Positions 14,001-29,000 are shown, numbered from the stretch's first letter. The stretch: 64,000 nt of DNA from Ancylostoma caninum (GCA_037903475.1 JBAJFG010000047.1:4998001-5062000), one strand, 5' to 3'. The notes: generated by a model from the sequence alone, not told the origin. Translations and numbers: made by a program.

Positions 14001-17000
14001 TTTTTCGGAAGGACCGCAGCGGAAAACCGGAAGCACCGACAGGTTACCTGCGGTCCTTCCGGTTTCCTGTTGCATTTCTTCCGAATAGCTGCTGCGGTCC
14101 TTCCGACTGGATGCGGGAATTTCGCAGAACTGCGTTACGCAACCTGTTCACTTCCGTGGGACGGCCACGCGGCGGAACCAATGCCCACAAGCAAAAGATA
14201 ACCTCGCTGAGGGTCACTGGCTTTGCGGTCCGTTATACTCATAAAGCCAATTTCCCATCTAAAGTTCGAAGCCGGTGGATTTTTGTCGATCTCAACAAAA
14301 TAGAGCTCCGTACATGAGAGGAGTATGATAACGCTCACTCTCTCTCTCCTCCATTCTGCTGCGATCTATCTGGTTTTCTGCTGCGGTCCTTCCGATTCGT
14401 TCCCCACACAAATCTATTCTGCTGTGGTCCTTCCGACAACTTGTCTGAGAGAAACAAATTCACAATTATTGGAATTAGGAGCCATCATGGTTCTTATTTT
14501 CTGGAACAGATTGATGTTTTGGCGTGTATAGATAGGTTTGAACATTTATTTAGAGCTGATGATGATGCTTATGAAATAGATTCGCATTCTTTAGCCATCC
14601 AGATCCGTAAAAATCGCTTATATGGTACATAGAACTTGTGTGAGCACTGCAGTGTGGATGGGGGGGGGGGGGAGGGGACGGTGTTGAAATGTATGGAATG
14701 CTGCTTTGATATCCTGGGGGATGTTTTTCGGATTTTCAAAGGTAAAGAATTTGTATTAGATTTTGGATCCTTGAAATGAGATAATTCTTCTCTTAGAAAC
14801 GGGAAAAATTTACGAGTAAAAATTGTATGTTTCGCTCCAATCTCGCACTCATATGGAGCCACTGCTTGGAGTAAGTTGAGCGAACGAATTGTGCTCCCTT
14901 CGCCATTGAAAAGTGTTTCCCAGGATTACAGCCTTCCTTGGAAAGCCCTCGAGTCCCGCTATCGTTTTTCCATTGGAGCTACTACCACTAAAAACAGCTA
15001 TAGTTTTGTACGTTATGACAGCGTAGGAGGCGTTTTAGGTCTTTGTTGACGCCCATTACCGTTGTGAAACGACAGGCAATCAAAATGTTGTGTTACTTTG
15101 CGTGACAAAGGGAAGCATAGTTATTGCTTTACATGCTTTATGGCTACGTTGGGGGCGCTTATTGATAGGGGGTTGAGGTACGTGAGGGCCCGTGCTATTT
15201 TAGGGATTTGATGAGGGGTTAGTTTCAATTTTTGCATAATAACCCCGTCTGCCCACTGTACTGTTTTAGTACTTGTCTTTTTCCACGTGACTGTTAATCT
15301 GGTGTTTTCGGAGTAGTGTACCTTGTTCTTTGCAGTCGAGTGGTGTGTTGTCCGCGCTTGACAAAGTTTATCCACGAAGTTCAGCTCTATTACTGATGAA
15401 CTGAGCAGCGTCAGCCCCTGCAGCGGGGCCTGACAAGCTGGCGGCCAAGTGATGGATTGCTGGCATTTTCTCGAACACACTCACCCTGGGAAAAAATCGC
15501 GCTCTTGTTTAACTCTTTGGCCGAAGGGGATGATAAGCACAGATAGCTGTTTTTTCTGTCTACATACTGATTGATTACAGGATTGCGAGAAGTTGTGCGG
15601 GAAGGTGATCGATCACAAGCTGTTATCGTCAGATGAGATTCAGAAGAGGTGAGTTTTAGGCTTTTTTGGTGTGGATTCCGGTGTGGCAGCCTCTGGTCCT
15701 GAGATTTACCCTGCCAAGACATAGGTCGGCGGATCATGACGTCGAAAAAATTTCTTAGCGAAACTACTCGAAAATACCTGAGTATATCGAGAAAGAAAGG
15801 AAATTTCTCAGAACTCGTTCAGTTCTGTACTTCATTTGTCAAAATTAATTCTTGTTATTCCTGCTGCATAATTGTCTCAAGTGGCGTCCCGCAGGGGGGA
15901 GTTCTGTCTCCTGTTCTGTTTGCCCTGTATACTGCAGATCAACCGCAGTCCGTGGATGAAAAAGGTGTCACTTGCAATCAGTTTGCTGATGATATTAAAA
16001 TTTACAACAGAATTGATACAGATGTTCAGCTTTGTGGAGTTCAGAATGCTATAAGCCAGATCTCACAATGATCATTAAAATGGAACCTTTTCTTAGCACC
16101 TGAAGAACCGTACACACGCGTTTAGGTAGTTCTGTCCTTCTTAGTAAATACATTATTCAAGGTCATATGACAGAAAGTGTTAATAAAGTTGTTGTTCTAG
16201 GCTTTCGATATGACACCAATTTGGACTTCTCTGATCATTACAGATATCTCTGTAGAAAGGCGGTCACCTACACATACCATATTTTGAAAGAGCTCTATTT
16301 GAAAGACAAATATGTGCTGTTGAAAGCTTATAGGTCATACTTCAGACCCATACTTGAATTTGGCTCTGTAGTGTTTTGTCCACATAGAAAAAAGGACATA
16401 CGTATGTTGGAAAAAGTTGAAAATAACTTCACCAGGAATATAATGATAATATGTGGAGAGTATCATTACTCAAACGTACCGGTTGCAAAGATGAGGAATT
16501 CACGATGCAATATTCATACCCTTGAATCACGAAGAAGAGTAAGGGATGTTTGTACTGTTTATGAAATTCTAAGTGACATGGTGAAGATCGATGTGATGAA
16601 GTTTTATAATATAACAAGACTCTCGTGGTCTGACGCCGGAAAAATCTGGACCTTTATCAGTCTTTATCATATAGGAGGATTCCATCAAAAACAAGAGGTG
16701 GTTCGGAGAAAATTCCTTATGCAGGTCCAAGAGCAACAACTAGGCGAGAACGTTTCACATGCCGGGCAGGATCTTATAATCTAACCTTACGATATAAAAC
16801 TAGTACCACCTCTCCGAAGTAGTTTTCTTTTAAACATAGGGTCTCTAAAAAGCTTTTGTGTCATTAAGGCAATGAGTAGATTTCTGTATGCTTTACTTGG
16901 TATTACTCGATTGAGATGTGTCATGTCATTATCTTTTTCACGTCTACCTTGAGTGGCGTAATAAATAATAATAAAAATAATAATATTTCTTACCATATTA

Positions 17001-20000
17001 AAGGTACGAATCATCGGTGCGAGCATGGGACACCTATTGTAGCCCAGAACCATACGATTTTCTCGCCTCACCTACTGCCAATCCCTCGTACAAGTCAATA
17101 TGTGGCTACGACATAGCAGCAGCCGTACAACGACAGAGGAATTTTAATTATCAAGTGAGTGCTTTTTTGCGAATATACTCTGTCAACCGCACAGTGCGTT
17201 GGAAATCCAGCGAATCTTGCAAAATTTTGCGCGCTTTCTGCTGAATTTCCGATTTTTCTCGAAGTGCATGTGCACTGGTCTTTTTCATTCGCTTAATGAA
17301 GCATTAGCTATGCGGAGGATCACATTAACTAGTTTTTCTTGTTAGATTATAGCAAGATATGAGGCTTTTAACGAAGCACTTAGTGGGCGTTGGCTCGTGC
17401 CCTGCTATTCTCACGTGCGCTCTCGCTCTGGGACCACGTGAGTTTTTCTGCGAAGGAGAGGAGGAAAGGAAAGGTAGGAAGGCGGTGGAGCAATTTGAAG
17501 GAGAGAAATTTGCATACACGCATGTGTTTGAGCTAGTTCGCGATTATGGCTTACTTAGCGGTTGTCTTGGAGTCAGAATATTGGCGATGGAGCGAGTTGT
17601 GCATTGTGACGTTCCCTCTCTGTGTCTGTGTGCTTTTTTCGCAAATTTGGAGGAAGGTCATTCAAAATTACATAGTTATTTCGAAAAATATTCGAACTTT
17701 AACAACTTACATAGGTTGTTTAGGCCCTAGTGTGCCGGCTATATTTATTTATTTATTGGGTTAGGTTGGGTAAGTTATTGGTGTAGATTTTGATACTAAA
17801 TGAGAACTTATCTAGTTCATAGGGTAGAATGCATTTTTTGCTGCAATTTTAAGTGTATTATTTTACTTTCGGTTTCTCTATTTTCTTACTTTGGCCCTAT
17901 GCATTCGCCATCGCAATGTGAAACCATCGTTCTCGACTTATTCACGTCAAAAATATGAATATTGATTACTTTGAATCTTTACGTTGCGGTAGATCACTAT
18001 GAAGGACTGTCACTCAAACCACTGACTAGAAAATTTCATTCACAATTTGAAAAGTAGTTAGTATCAAAGGGAGACCAACGAGCGATGGTAGACTAAGCGC
18101 CAATCGATATGCATGTTTTGCACAGCGCTCTTTCTTGCTTCCACCCTCCCCTGGTTAGGATGCACTTACGAGTGCTGTACTTTTGTGAGCATCCAGATGA
18201 GTTGGAGAAGAGTTTTTTTCTCATGTGCTAATGTCCGTAATTACACAAAATCCTGCATCCTTGATGTCGAATGTGCCGTCTGCTCGCTTGCACTTGCATG
18301 AGATAAGCGAGCGCTGAGAATTAGATTTTCCTGGAAAGTAGGGGTTAGGATAGATGGATGCACTGGATTTCATGGAGCGGCAGTGATATATGGGATTTGA
18401 AGTTGTAGGAGCACTTCCTGGTTTAGGCTGCTATGGATTTGGAGTGCCGAGATCCTGGGGAATTTTCTGGAAAGCGGAAATAAATCGGAAATGAGAACGT
18501 AACTGCAGAAAACGCTTTTTTCATCCATTGTTGTTCGATTTTCTTGTCTCATTGGTTTTTATGGGTTTTTTTTTTGTTCAATGTCCGTGTTTATTTTCCT
18601 AATCTGTGCTGTTTCCTGAAATTGCCAGGAAGAACAATGGTCCACCGTGTAATTGTTCGTTGGAGAAGCGCTCGTCTGCCCTTGGTCCACCCACCACACA
18701 GCAGCGTCGTCTCACATGAATATTACATTTTTGGCTGGTGTTTTTGCGCGCTTGTCGCTGCCCACAAGCGACTTTGGAAAGCACCGTCGGGGGAATATCT
18801 GAGGAATGGCGGGTCATCAGGGAAGATCTATGGGGGTTCCACGTTAACTGCTGTGGATCGGAGATCAACACATTTATCCAACCATGTGTTCATCCTTTGG
18901 CGCAAATGCGGTGCGTTGGCGAGGGATAACACTAGTAGATGAGGGAGCTGATATTGGACAAGGTGATTTGTACCGATTACATGCGTCAGTCGCGCGTCAG
19001 ACGCACGCATCTAGTATAAATTCTCTTTCTTTGACGATAATCACAATTTATCGCCAGTTTACTGTTAATTTCAGCTTTTTTGGGGACTTCTCCCATATAT
19101 GGGTTTATTTTCATGGGTTTTTTTTCTTGCTTTAATAGATATTTCGAATAGACTATCTTTTTTTGGATTGATAACTGCTGCGGAAGAGAAACAGTTGCCG
19201 GACTTGTAACTGGATCTTACCTGGATGTCACGGAAATTTAATCCTTAAAACGTGCTGCTGTTCAGTTCCGGGAGAGGACGGATGTCCTGAGAGGGCGTCT
19301 TCTTAAGTAATTATGTGATCGAATTTCGTATAGGAGGGGTTTTGTTCTTGCGATATTGTTGCACCACGAGGGAGGCATAACTGGGTTGGAAATATTTGCG
19401 CACACTTAGAAGAATTTTCTGATTTTCTGCATTCTTGCGGGAGTAATCAGAGGCAACCAGTTAGTCTTGATTGTTAAAAGATTGAAACTTGTGAAAAAAA
19501 AAACGAAACGTACCAGCAAAATTAGTGAAATTCCAGTGAAATTCACTCAAAAAGTAACAAGGCGTCGTGTGAGAACTGGTCGTCGTGCGAGCTTCGTTCA
19601 TTTGATTGTGAAGAAGCATGTCTTTATATGCCTAAGGTTAGAAAATGCGTGAGGAACTGTCCTCAGGGAATTGTGCGCAATGTGAGTCGACACATGGGAG
19701 CCAGAATGGTGCTTGAACGGGGCCCCGGATTTTGTTCATTGGAGTATTTATCGAATTTTTTCTGGACTAGTTCTCGCAAATTGCGAAAGGCACTTAGCTT
19801 GTGAAGGAATAAAAGCGTGAGAGTTTAGGCAGGATTAACATAGCATTTACTACCAAAGAAACGCTCGTACATATTTTGCCAAGGATGGGTTCTCTCCGGG
19901 CTGGAGTGCTCGGAAGTTTGAATTTCCATTTATTTTGGGTCTAATCAATTTTGACCAAGTTAACCTTAAGTGTTACTTGATCATTAAAATTACTATTTTT

Positions 20001-23000
20001 CAGCTAGGAATTATCTCGTCATTATGCCAGAAAAGACGTGCCATTTTGCCAAATCGCACGAATATGTTGTACGTAATTTTACGTCACCCAGCTGTCCACT
20101 ACTGTCACCATGTCAGGTGTACGCGTTCGTCAGCTCATCGAACAGACCATTATGCAAGCATACACTGGACAGTTGGCGATTAGAGCCGGTGTTTTTTTTT
20201 TTCGACGTGCAAGACATCTTGACGGGGAAATCGGAGACGCGTGCTCTACATGTGTTCAAAGCCGGGGATTCATGTCAGGAATGATAGAAAAAACGGCGGT
20301 GCCTGGTCTTTATTCGATGTTAATGGCAGAAATATAAAAGGTGACTCGGGATCGGACTCGCATTTTTTAGAAATTTTAGATTGGACCTCTCATTAAGAGG
20401 TTATTCTATGCCCTGATCACGGAAATCGCACTTACTTTGTACCCTAGCCTCGTTTTCGTAGGTGTACTGTGGGAATAATGTAGGAGCGTGAAATAAAATG
20501 CAATCTTCGACAAGGAAATCGAAGTAATGGCAGTGTCAGATGCTGTAGCCTGGCTAACGCAAGTGGTGTTACATTACGAAGTGGTTCTCATGTTTATCAC
20601 AACTATTAACCCTTCCATCATTTGGTGAGGAAATTTCCGGGATTTTCTAAGCAGAAAAGCGGGAAAGTGCCTGATCAGACTGCCATTTCCTCGCCAGAAT
20701 TCATATTTTTTTCTGTTTCTTATTGTGATCACACTACATCTTTACGGAAAAACGTGATTAGAATAGGAAATTAGTGCGATCAACGTATCGAATAGCCTCC
20801 TAGAATGAGCTCCAGGCTAGAATTTCTAAAGAATGCGAGTCCTCATATCTGAGGAAATAGCTTGTAATCGTCTTTTTTTTCCACAGCTGTCATCTCGGTG
20901 TCGGTGTCTCAGCTTGAAAGCTCACGCTAGAGTGATCTCACCCCATGTTTGTTTGATTTTGCATCATTTTCGGAAGACTTCTTTGCTCCAGGTCCACTAA
21001 GAACTCGAGCATACCTATGTGGGAATTTTTAGATTTCTTCTGCGAGAACTGGTCCCCATTCAGAACTTGCATGACTCTGCCCAAAACTCTTGACATTCAT
21101 CATGATTTCCATTACTGTGAATACGCTGATGCATGCGCCAAAATATCCCGCGCATCCACGATAGGTCAGTTAATGGGGCTCCTTGCTCTAGAGCTCATTT
21201 CCATTTTGCTTGGGACGAATTCATGTGCAGGAGAAAAACTTATATGGGAACTGCTTCCTCCCATGTACAAGCAAGCAAGGGGAACTTTTGCATTTCTCAT
21301 GCCAAGGCTGAAATTCTCTTTTCCAGGAGGGATATGCGGACTAGTCCTTGTTCAGGAGAGAAAGCTGTATGAGAACTGGTCCCCATACACAAGCGGGCAA
21401 TGAAAAAGTGATACTTCTCGCATCTTTTCTATTGAAGCTTGCGGAAGTGCGGGGCCTGTTTCTGTTGGAAATCTAAATAATTATTCTACATTTGGCTCTC
21501 TTAATCGAGCACATTTCTAGGATTCACTATTTATTGTAGATGAAGTCGCACGAAGCTGTTGAAGTATTCGCGCATCACTTGATAGTAACGCAGCCGCATC
21601 CACTGTTTACGTAAACAAAACAATCAATTTGTTTGAGCCGTGGGATCAAAGCGACCCGAGAATATCTTTAGTGTCAGGTGATGGACAAGTGATCGAAACA
21701 AACGGCTTCGCGGAGGGGGAAGGTGGTTGTAGAGGAAAACGAGGATACTCTCGGAGGGTGAGGGTGTGTATAGGAGTTCTTTGGCTGATAATCTTGAATT
21801 TCTACGAAAAAAAATTGAAGTATTTTCAAAGGGCGTGGTTTTAAAATCAGGTGCGAAATATGTTTCTTTTTTCAGATCTCGCTGCCTCACTATACCTCCA
21901 CGAAATTCCTCACAGAAGCTGTGAAACGGTACATACAATTCCTGCTGCTGAAACAGACGTATTCGGATCAATTTCTAACGCCCTGCTATGATTTTGATAT
22001 CGTCTGGCATACGCATCAGGTAAGCTAGGGATTATTTTGATCTCTGATCTCTGTTGGTGTTTGATTTTTCATGATTTTGAAATCAGGGAAATCATTGAAT
22101 ATCATAATTTCCATTGGTGTGCTTTGCCTTCTTTTGAGTTTTATTTTTTTTTGTCTGAAATTTTCGCGATTTCTTGTGGGATTGGAAAAGTGTTCGAGCT
22201 TTTATTGGTTCCGTGCACTCGAACTGCATTTATCGCATTGTTCCATATTAATCTGTTGAATTCCTCTGAGATCAACTCTTCCAGATTTTTGCTTCCATTT
22301 GTCGCAAGAAAAAAAAAACGCAATAAAAACGAGGATTCGTCCTGGTGTGCAAATGTACCAATTCATAGTTCCTGTTTAAGTGCAGGATTTTTTTCCGATT
22401 TTCTTCCGGAACTTTATTTCCCCGCACATTTCTCTCAGCATCGCTTAATCTCTAGTTTTTCGCCTTTGATCTCATTATGTTTCACATCCTTTACTGAGAC
22501 TTTTGCTCTTTAGATGACCAAGATCCCAAGAGTAAGTGGAATCCTTGGGATCCTCTCACCATACATACATTCTGAAGTATTTTTCTGTGGCTCATCTTGG
22601 TCTTTGATGGCATAATTTCCGGTTGTCGTTGCATAGCAAAATTATGATATCCTGATATTCTAGAACCATAGCTCTTACTATCTTACTATCTGTCCTGAAT
22701 AATGCACCTGAGAATTTCAAATCATTTTGCACGACAAGTTTTTTTTTCGCTTTAATATTTTGGAAATTCCGCCGGTTTTCATGTTGTTCGACGATGAACA
22801 ACTTTTTTTGGCTTGTCGTCGCTAGTTTGTCGCTGTCGTGCTTTTTCTCTCGAGCTGTGGAAATCCGACACTTCATAAACAACATTCCATGCTTCAATAA
22901 TGCAGAGAGTGCTGCGGCGGCGGGGGCGAGAGGGCCGCGCCACCCGCAGCGGCACTTTGCAGGATTAGGTTATTATCGGCGGACTTTTCCGGATGCCGTT

Positions 23001-26000
23001 GAGAATACGCGAGAGTTAGGGGAGTGAGTGCTCGACTATTCTCACAAAGGGAGCCTGGGGATATTTATCCGTTTTCTAGGACGGCGTCGCTATTGTAAGC
23101 TTTTAAGGTGCTTTTGAAGCTCTTGTGTGAAACCCTGTTAGGATTGTAGGTAAATCCAGTTTTTTAAAAATATTTAACAATGTAAGTATAAGCATAGTTA
23201 GTTGTATTTTGTGTATCAGCTTCCCTGGCCCAGTTTTGACGCACCTTACATACATTAGAACTTAAAAAATGATACGAAGTTTCAGCATAACGTTAATTCA
23301 AAATACTATGGAGGTATTCGAGGAAAAGGAAGTTGACTCTGAGGATCCCGTTTCAGGTGCATCCCCACAGCTATTTGCGAGACTGTACAGCAATATTTGG
23401 CTCTTTGCTGAAACACGACGACACGGTCAACGATCGGACGAAGGGCAGCAAGCTACTGAAGGGAGAAGCCCTGACGAAGAAGTTATGGGCCACTCACTTT
23501 GAAGAGCCGTTCTGGAGACGAGGATGCATGTTTAGGTAAGCTTTATTGTGGAAGTGTGGTGACTAGCTTGAGTGACGAGTTTTTTTCTCCTCTTTTTTGG
23601 TGTTTTTATTATGGAAAAAGCTATAATCCTAGCTGATCCTTTGATTTTCTGCTTTTTTCTCGTTAAAGTGAAGTCTGATAGAGTTTCTAGGATGTGTGCA
23701 TATTTTGCTGTAGTTTGCAGTGGCAAAGGCAGAGCTTTTTCTTGGGTGGGGTAAAAAGGCGTGGTCAGCCAAGAAATCCTGTAATTTGATTAGCTTCGCC
23801 TATGGAAAGTATGAGTAAAATATGGAGCTAAAATTGAGCTACTAAAATTGGCCTCTTTGATAAAACAATTCGGAATACGCGAGATTTTCTTGGGTTTGTC
23901 CCGATATACTTATTTCTTGTGCGGTTTAGGGTGAGTTAAAATTAGGGGTTGAAAGCAGTGTCTGACCTCAAGATCTTTTCTCACTTTTCTTGGATATTTT
24001 TAGATGGAGGGCAGTTTATACTAGATGTGTGCGTCTATATGATGGAGCATAGATACAAGTGCACCTCTGACGCAGCCCAGACGTATGTGACACGACCACG
24101 TTTGTGATTTTGAGCTATTCATGCGACATTATCATATGTTGACCGTTGACCTGTAAATTTTTTCCGGTCTCATGCAAAATTTTCCGCAATTAATGGCGTG
24201 CGTTTGACGCGCGACTGACGCATGCATCCAGGATAAATTGCGCTAGAGAGGGAAAATTTGTGAAATTTTGGGAAGAGAAGGAAAAGACATTGATGGTTTC
24301 TCCCTTCTTCATCTCATGCCTCATTATCTTTATGTCTCATATAACACATTCGTATATTTATTCTTTCATTCACGCTTCTATTTGCTTGGTCCATGGCTGT
24401 GACGTTTGATGTAGGCGGTGGGACAGTGATATAGAAGTAGATGCCAACTTTTTGGATTCTCTGCAACTTTGCGTTAAATGTTGCAGCCCTGCACTATCCT
24501 CAGAATGAGTATCGGCTCCCTCTAGTGATACTGGCCGCCTGTTTCGACCAGTTTTCCCAGGAGCCCCATAAGTTATCGGCTGAATTTCCAAGTTTTCCAG
24601 CGAGCCATCCACGAACTGCCATAATTTCCATCGCACTTGGTATTTGTAGGCTGACGCTGTCGGTGCTAGAGTGATAAATGAGCTGTTTTGACTAGGCTCA
24701 GCGCTATTTCTGTCGTAGCTGGCTGCAGTAGCAGGCTGAAAGTTGCTGAGGAGCGCAGTCGAGTATTCGAGTGAAGTAGCCGTGGGGACGGATTGGCCGA
24801 GCCCCGCTGGAAGTCGAGCGCCGTTCTCTTCTATACGCATGGGATATTTCTTTTCGCAAAGAATCCCTGTCAGTTTATCAGTCTTGGAAGGAGACTCCTG
24901 GAATAGTTCCTTTTTTCTGGATGGAGGTTGTGATAAGCGTCCATCTGCTCCGGGTTGACGTCAATGTCTTGCGAGCATGCCATCATTTTCCAGAAAGAAG
25001 CGCGGAACAAGTGAAGTTTGAGCTCAGGTTTTTACCTGGAAAACAGATTGCTGTCTGAGCTAGGTGGTTAAAAATAGAATGTGGAACATTGGTAGCGTCA
25101 AAGCTCGGCAAAACACTTTCCGGATTGATTGAAGTTTTCAATGAATGTGGTAACCAATAAGGAAAAAGCACCAGTAGTAAGGAAGAGAAGACGTATGAGA
25201 CTCTTGGGGCGATAAATGAGCTTGCTGCTTGTTTCACTGGTTATGGGTACAGTTGAGCATTAATTACTGCTTACTGGGCAGTACCCTTTCCAATGTTTGA
25301 AGGCAGTATCGCAACTGGTGATTACGGAGATTTTTATATCATTCGGTTCCTGAGGAGATGCCGATTACAACGGTACGGATCACTCCCTGTAAAATTCTCG
25401 AGAAACCTGATTTTGTGACCTCTGTTTTTGGATAAACGGGAGAGGGAAGGGGCGGAGCTTTCTCCCACATTGTTGGACTACTGCCAAATGGATTGCATGG
25501 CAGAAACTACTTTTTCCACATGTTCAACATGTTCGGTCTCATCAATTCATGTTTTTCTTATTTTTCTTACAAATATTAATACTCTCACCACCACTATTGT
25601 TAGATTTCGTAGTCTATTACTACCGCCTTCAGCTGATTATTAATCGATATCTATCTTTACTGGGGAAAGCTTACCATTGATGGCAGAGTACAAAACAATT
25701 CCGATTACGTCTGTTCAGGGGCCATAATGCTCCGGCATTTCTCGGATTTGAGACCCAGGATCTGTCCAATATCGCCTACGGAGATGTACATGTACCGTCA
25801 ATAGCATTGAAGGACATACCCGTTCAAAGGGAACAATTGAGGTGACGTCACCAACGATCGATCCCTATGTTTTGTATAGTACCCAGTACATCGTTCGTTT
25901 TTTTTTCTTCATAGATACTGTTTCCAGGTTAAAACTGAGCTATGGTAACAAGAAGGTGACAACATTCAATGCTGACTTATCACAGAAACAGGTGTATTTT

Positions 26001-29000
26001 GTGAATTACTGTATTACTGTAATATATGTAACTTACCGTAACCATAAATTTCAGGTAACCAAGTACCGCAACCATTCTCAATTTCAGGTAACCAAGTCGG
26101 GTTTTTCATTAGTATGGCAGCCTACAGACGCATCAACATCAGCATCTATAGTGAAGTTCCCATTCGAACGGCGAGCAGCAAAGGTAATTTGATTACAAGT
26201 TCAGAGTTTTATTGATTTTTGAGCTCTGACCGTTTGAGTCGCAGGATCTTCTCGTCGAATTGGAAGTGTTCGACAAGATGTTTTTACAACGAAAAGACAT
26301 GATACGATTGGTGGGAAAAGTGTCACTTGATCAGGTGGGTGGATGTTTCCTAATAAGGATATTTTTTTTGCCAAAGTGTGGGTGGGGATATCACTCTATG
26401 GTTTTTTTCTACGATTTATTTGGCCACGTTTTTCGTATACAAAGCGTGAAGATAACATGTAACAAGGAATTGTTACTAACTAAAAATTTCTTGGAAATGC
26501 ATATACAGTGCGTTTCATAAGTATAGACGCACCCCAGAAAACATTGGTACACAGTTCCACGTAACTTTTTGGAGAAAACCACGTGTGCCAATCGAATGAG
26601 CGTGCCCAAAAACCCTTGTTTACGTCGTTTCACCCGAATTTATGGAAAAAATAGGTAGATCCAGCACTTCCCCCTCTTAGGGACCGTTTCATAAGTATAG
26701 ACGCACTTTCAGAAACCGATGATTTCACAGAGGGAACTTCCTCGCAACAGCAGATTTGTAGCTGATAGGTCTCCGGCGATTCCCAAGCAACTCAGAAAAC
26801 ATGGATTGGCATAGATTTACCCATCCCTTCCAGCAAATGGCTATCAAAATGGCTCTTAGTACAGGCAATAGCATTTTTCAGGTTTGTTGTGCTGGAAGAT
26901 ATTCGGTTCTGGCCATGAATGTCATCTGGTAAGATGCTGCAGGAATGTTCGATGTTGCTAGTATTAGAATACGGACAGTACCGTTAAATAGGGCTTCTCA
27001 AAATGCTTATTTGTTGAGCGACTGGTATAGGTCACGCCGGTTTTTCGATGGAAAGTGAGCTTTCTCCTTCTGTGTGCTGCAAGAAAATGTAATAAATGGA
27101 CACTAAAGGTGCTCTTATGATTTGAGGAATTCGATTATGTAGAAATAGAGATAATATCGAGGATGTCGTTATGAGAGGAAACATCTCCAACTTTGGCAGC
27201 GCCTACCTCCAAAGGTGCTCGTTTTGAGAGAGTCTGGCTCTCCTCTTATGTCACCCCAGCGGAGTGCATTCATTATAATACAGTCCGAATAAAGCTTTTC
27301 TCATCCTGTAAACTCATTTAAACATAGCATGGGCTTTCAAAAGATCCAAAGCAACCAACTCGTTTTTTCGACATGCCGATCACCACGTTCCTTCCAGGTA
27401 AACAAAGCTGTGAAGCTTTTTGGAGCGGGATAACCCCAGGTATGAGATGAAGTCAACAATGTGCAATGGTGATGCAGCGGTTGAATACCTTTTTAACCCA
27501 TGCACTGCATGACGGAGCCGACGCAACGGCTCAGACACCATTAATGCACATCATGTGCTTCGAGTTCAGGAAGGGTATGCGACGCCGTCTTTGATGCGAT
27601 GTCTTCTTTTGCATACCAAAATTCTTCCTTCGATTGTAGGACTCGATATCTTATACATATTTGCAGGTGGACCTCGAAGGACCTCCCCCCTACCCGGAGA
27701 TCCTGCGATTTCAGCAGCCTACAGCATGCAAATCTTTTAGCTGCCCCTGCCTCGCTCCAAAATGTTGTGATCCAAGTTGAAATGCAGATTTACGCTGTAG
27801 ACACTTATTAGTTCCCATCAAAATATTGAGCCCAGTTTTTCCCCTGAAGATAAGATTTATTTGTATTTTCTCATACACTGCGTCTATACTTATGAAACGG
27901 CACATTTAATGGTGATGTGCCAAATCTATCCCGTATTTTCCATAATCACTAGTGAAACAACGCAATCTTAGGTTTTCTGGCATGCCGAATCGATTGACGT
28001 TTGTAACTTTTCTCATGAACCTCTGATGATCTAGGTACCTGCATTTTCTGGGGTGCGTCTATACTTATGAAACGCACTGTAGATGTTCTCCACGCACAGT
28101 AACTCTCTATACGTGGTTTCAATGGTGAAGCGAGAACTGGTCCCTAGAGATTTTTGTTGGGCTGTAGCCCAGTTTTTGATGCGGACCTTTGTGTAGGACT
28201 ACTCGAGAAGAAACTCGAAAAAAAAGAATGAAAAGTGCACAGTAGCAATTGAATTAGTCGAATGAACGAAGCTGTAGTATAAGATCTACGTACTGGAATG
28301 AACAAAATCTTGAATAGGAATATTTTTTCTAAATATGTTGACACTCTTATGTTAGTGCTACATTCTTAGTCATTTGGGGCTCATACTTAGATTTTGAAAT
28401 TTGAATGTGAGCCCATTTTGTCCATTCTCTTTGTTTGAGATATATTCTCGACAAATCTTGGGAGGAAATTCTGGATACAAACTCTGGTACAGTGGTTCAA
28501 TCTCGTTTTTTCTTTGCGCTGATGATTGGCAGGGACCAGTTCTCGTTTGTTAACGTTTTCTTGAACTAATGCAGTTGTATGTATGTGCAACTCTTGTCAC
28601 TGTCATTTTTGGGACCGAATAAAAAAAACTAATGATTCACTTAATTTAATTAATAATTGGGATTGAGAAACTGATCGAGAAATTCAAATACATCAGAAAA
28701 TTTTTTTTCTAATTTTTTTCTAAATTCTGCTCTTCTCTTGATTATCCTATGATTTCATTTTTTTAATTTTAAATATTATCGGATTTTTTTCCCTCGATCT
28801 TAAACTTCATTTCTTATTCCATATTATGCCAATAAATTATAAATAAAAAAGTAAAGGCTCACGACCCTCCTTCTTGCTCCTCCAGTGGTACACTCCTGTA
28901 TCTTCCTTTAACCTTCGAATTTTTGGCCTATTTGAAAACGAATACTCTACCTGCCTGAGTGTCGTATCTCCTAGGCTTTCTACGGGAGGGTTCTGATGGC

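Larger units (their letters stand above)
6336..15580 (+). other. GRDP intron 3 (about 9.2 kb) with repeats and a tRNA gene
   Basis: No exon of the host gene is needed here, since exons 3 and 4 join in phase. The intron contains four copies of the GAGAACTGGTCCC motif (8143-8647), a tRNA-Gly(UCC) gene (10265-10336), two related hAT-type MITEs (10373-10653 and about 10698-10970), a large hairpin (12340-12535) and five CTGCGGTCCTTCCG motifs (14006-14435). Confidence 0.65.

Noticed and set aside
22037..22513. 158-codon plus-strand ORF after GRDP exon 6
   Set aside because: It reads through the intron from near a clear GTAAGC donor; it is low-complexity and Phe/Ser-rich as expected of AT-rich intron DNA.
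24370..24840. 156-codon minus-strand ORF in a GRDP intron
   Set aside because: Longest antisense ORF there, but no signal peptide, domain, splice context or family likeness; probably chance.
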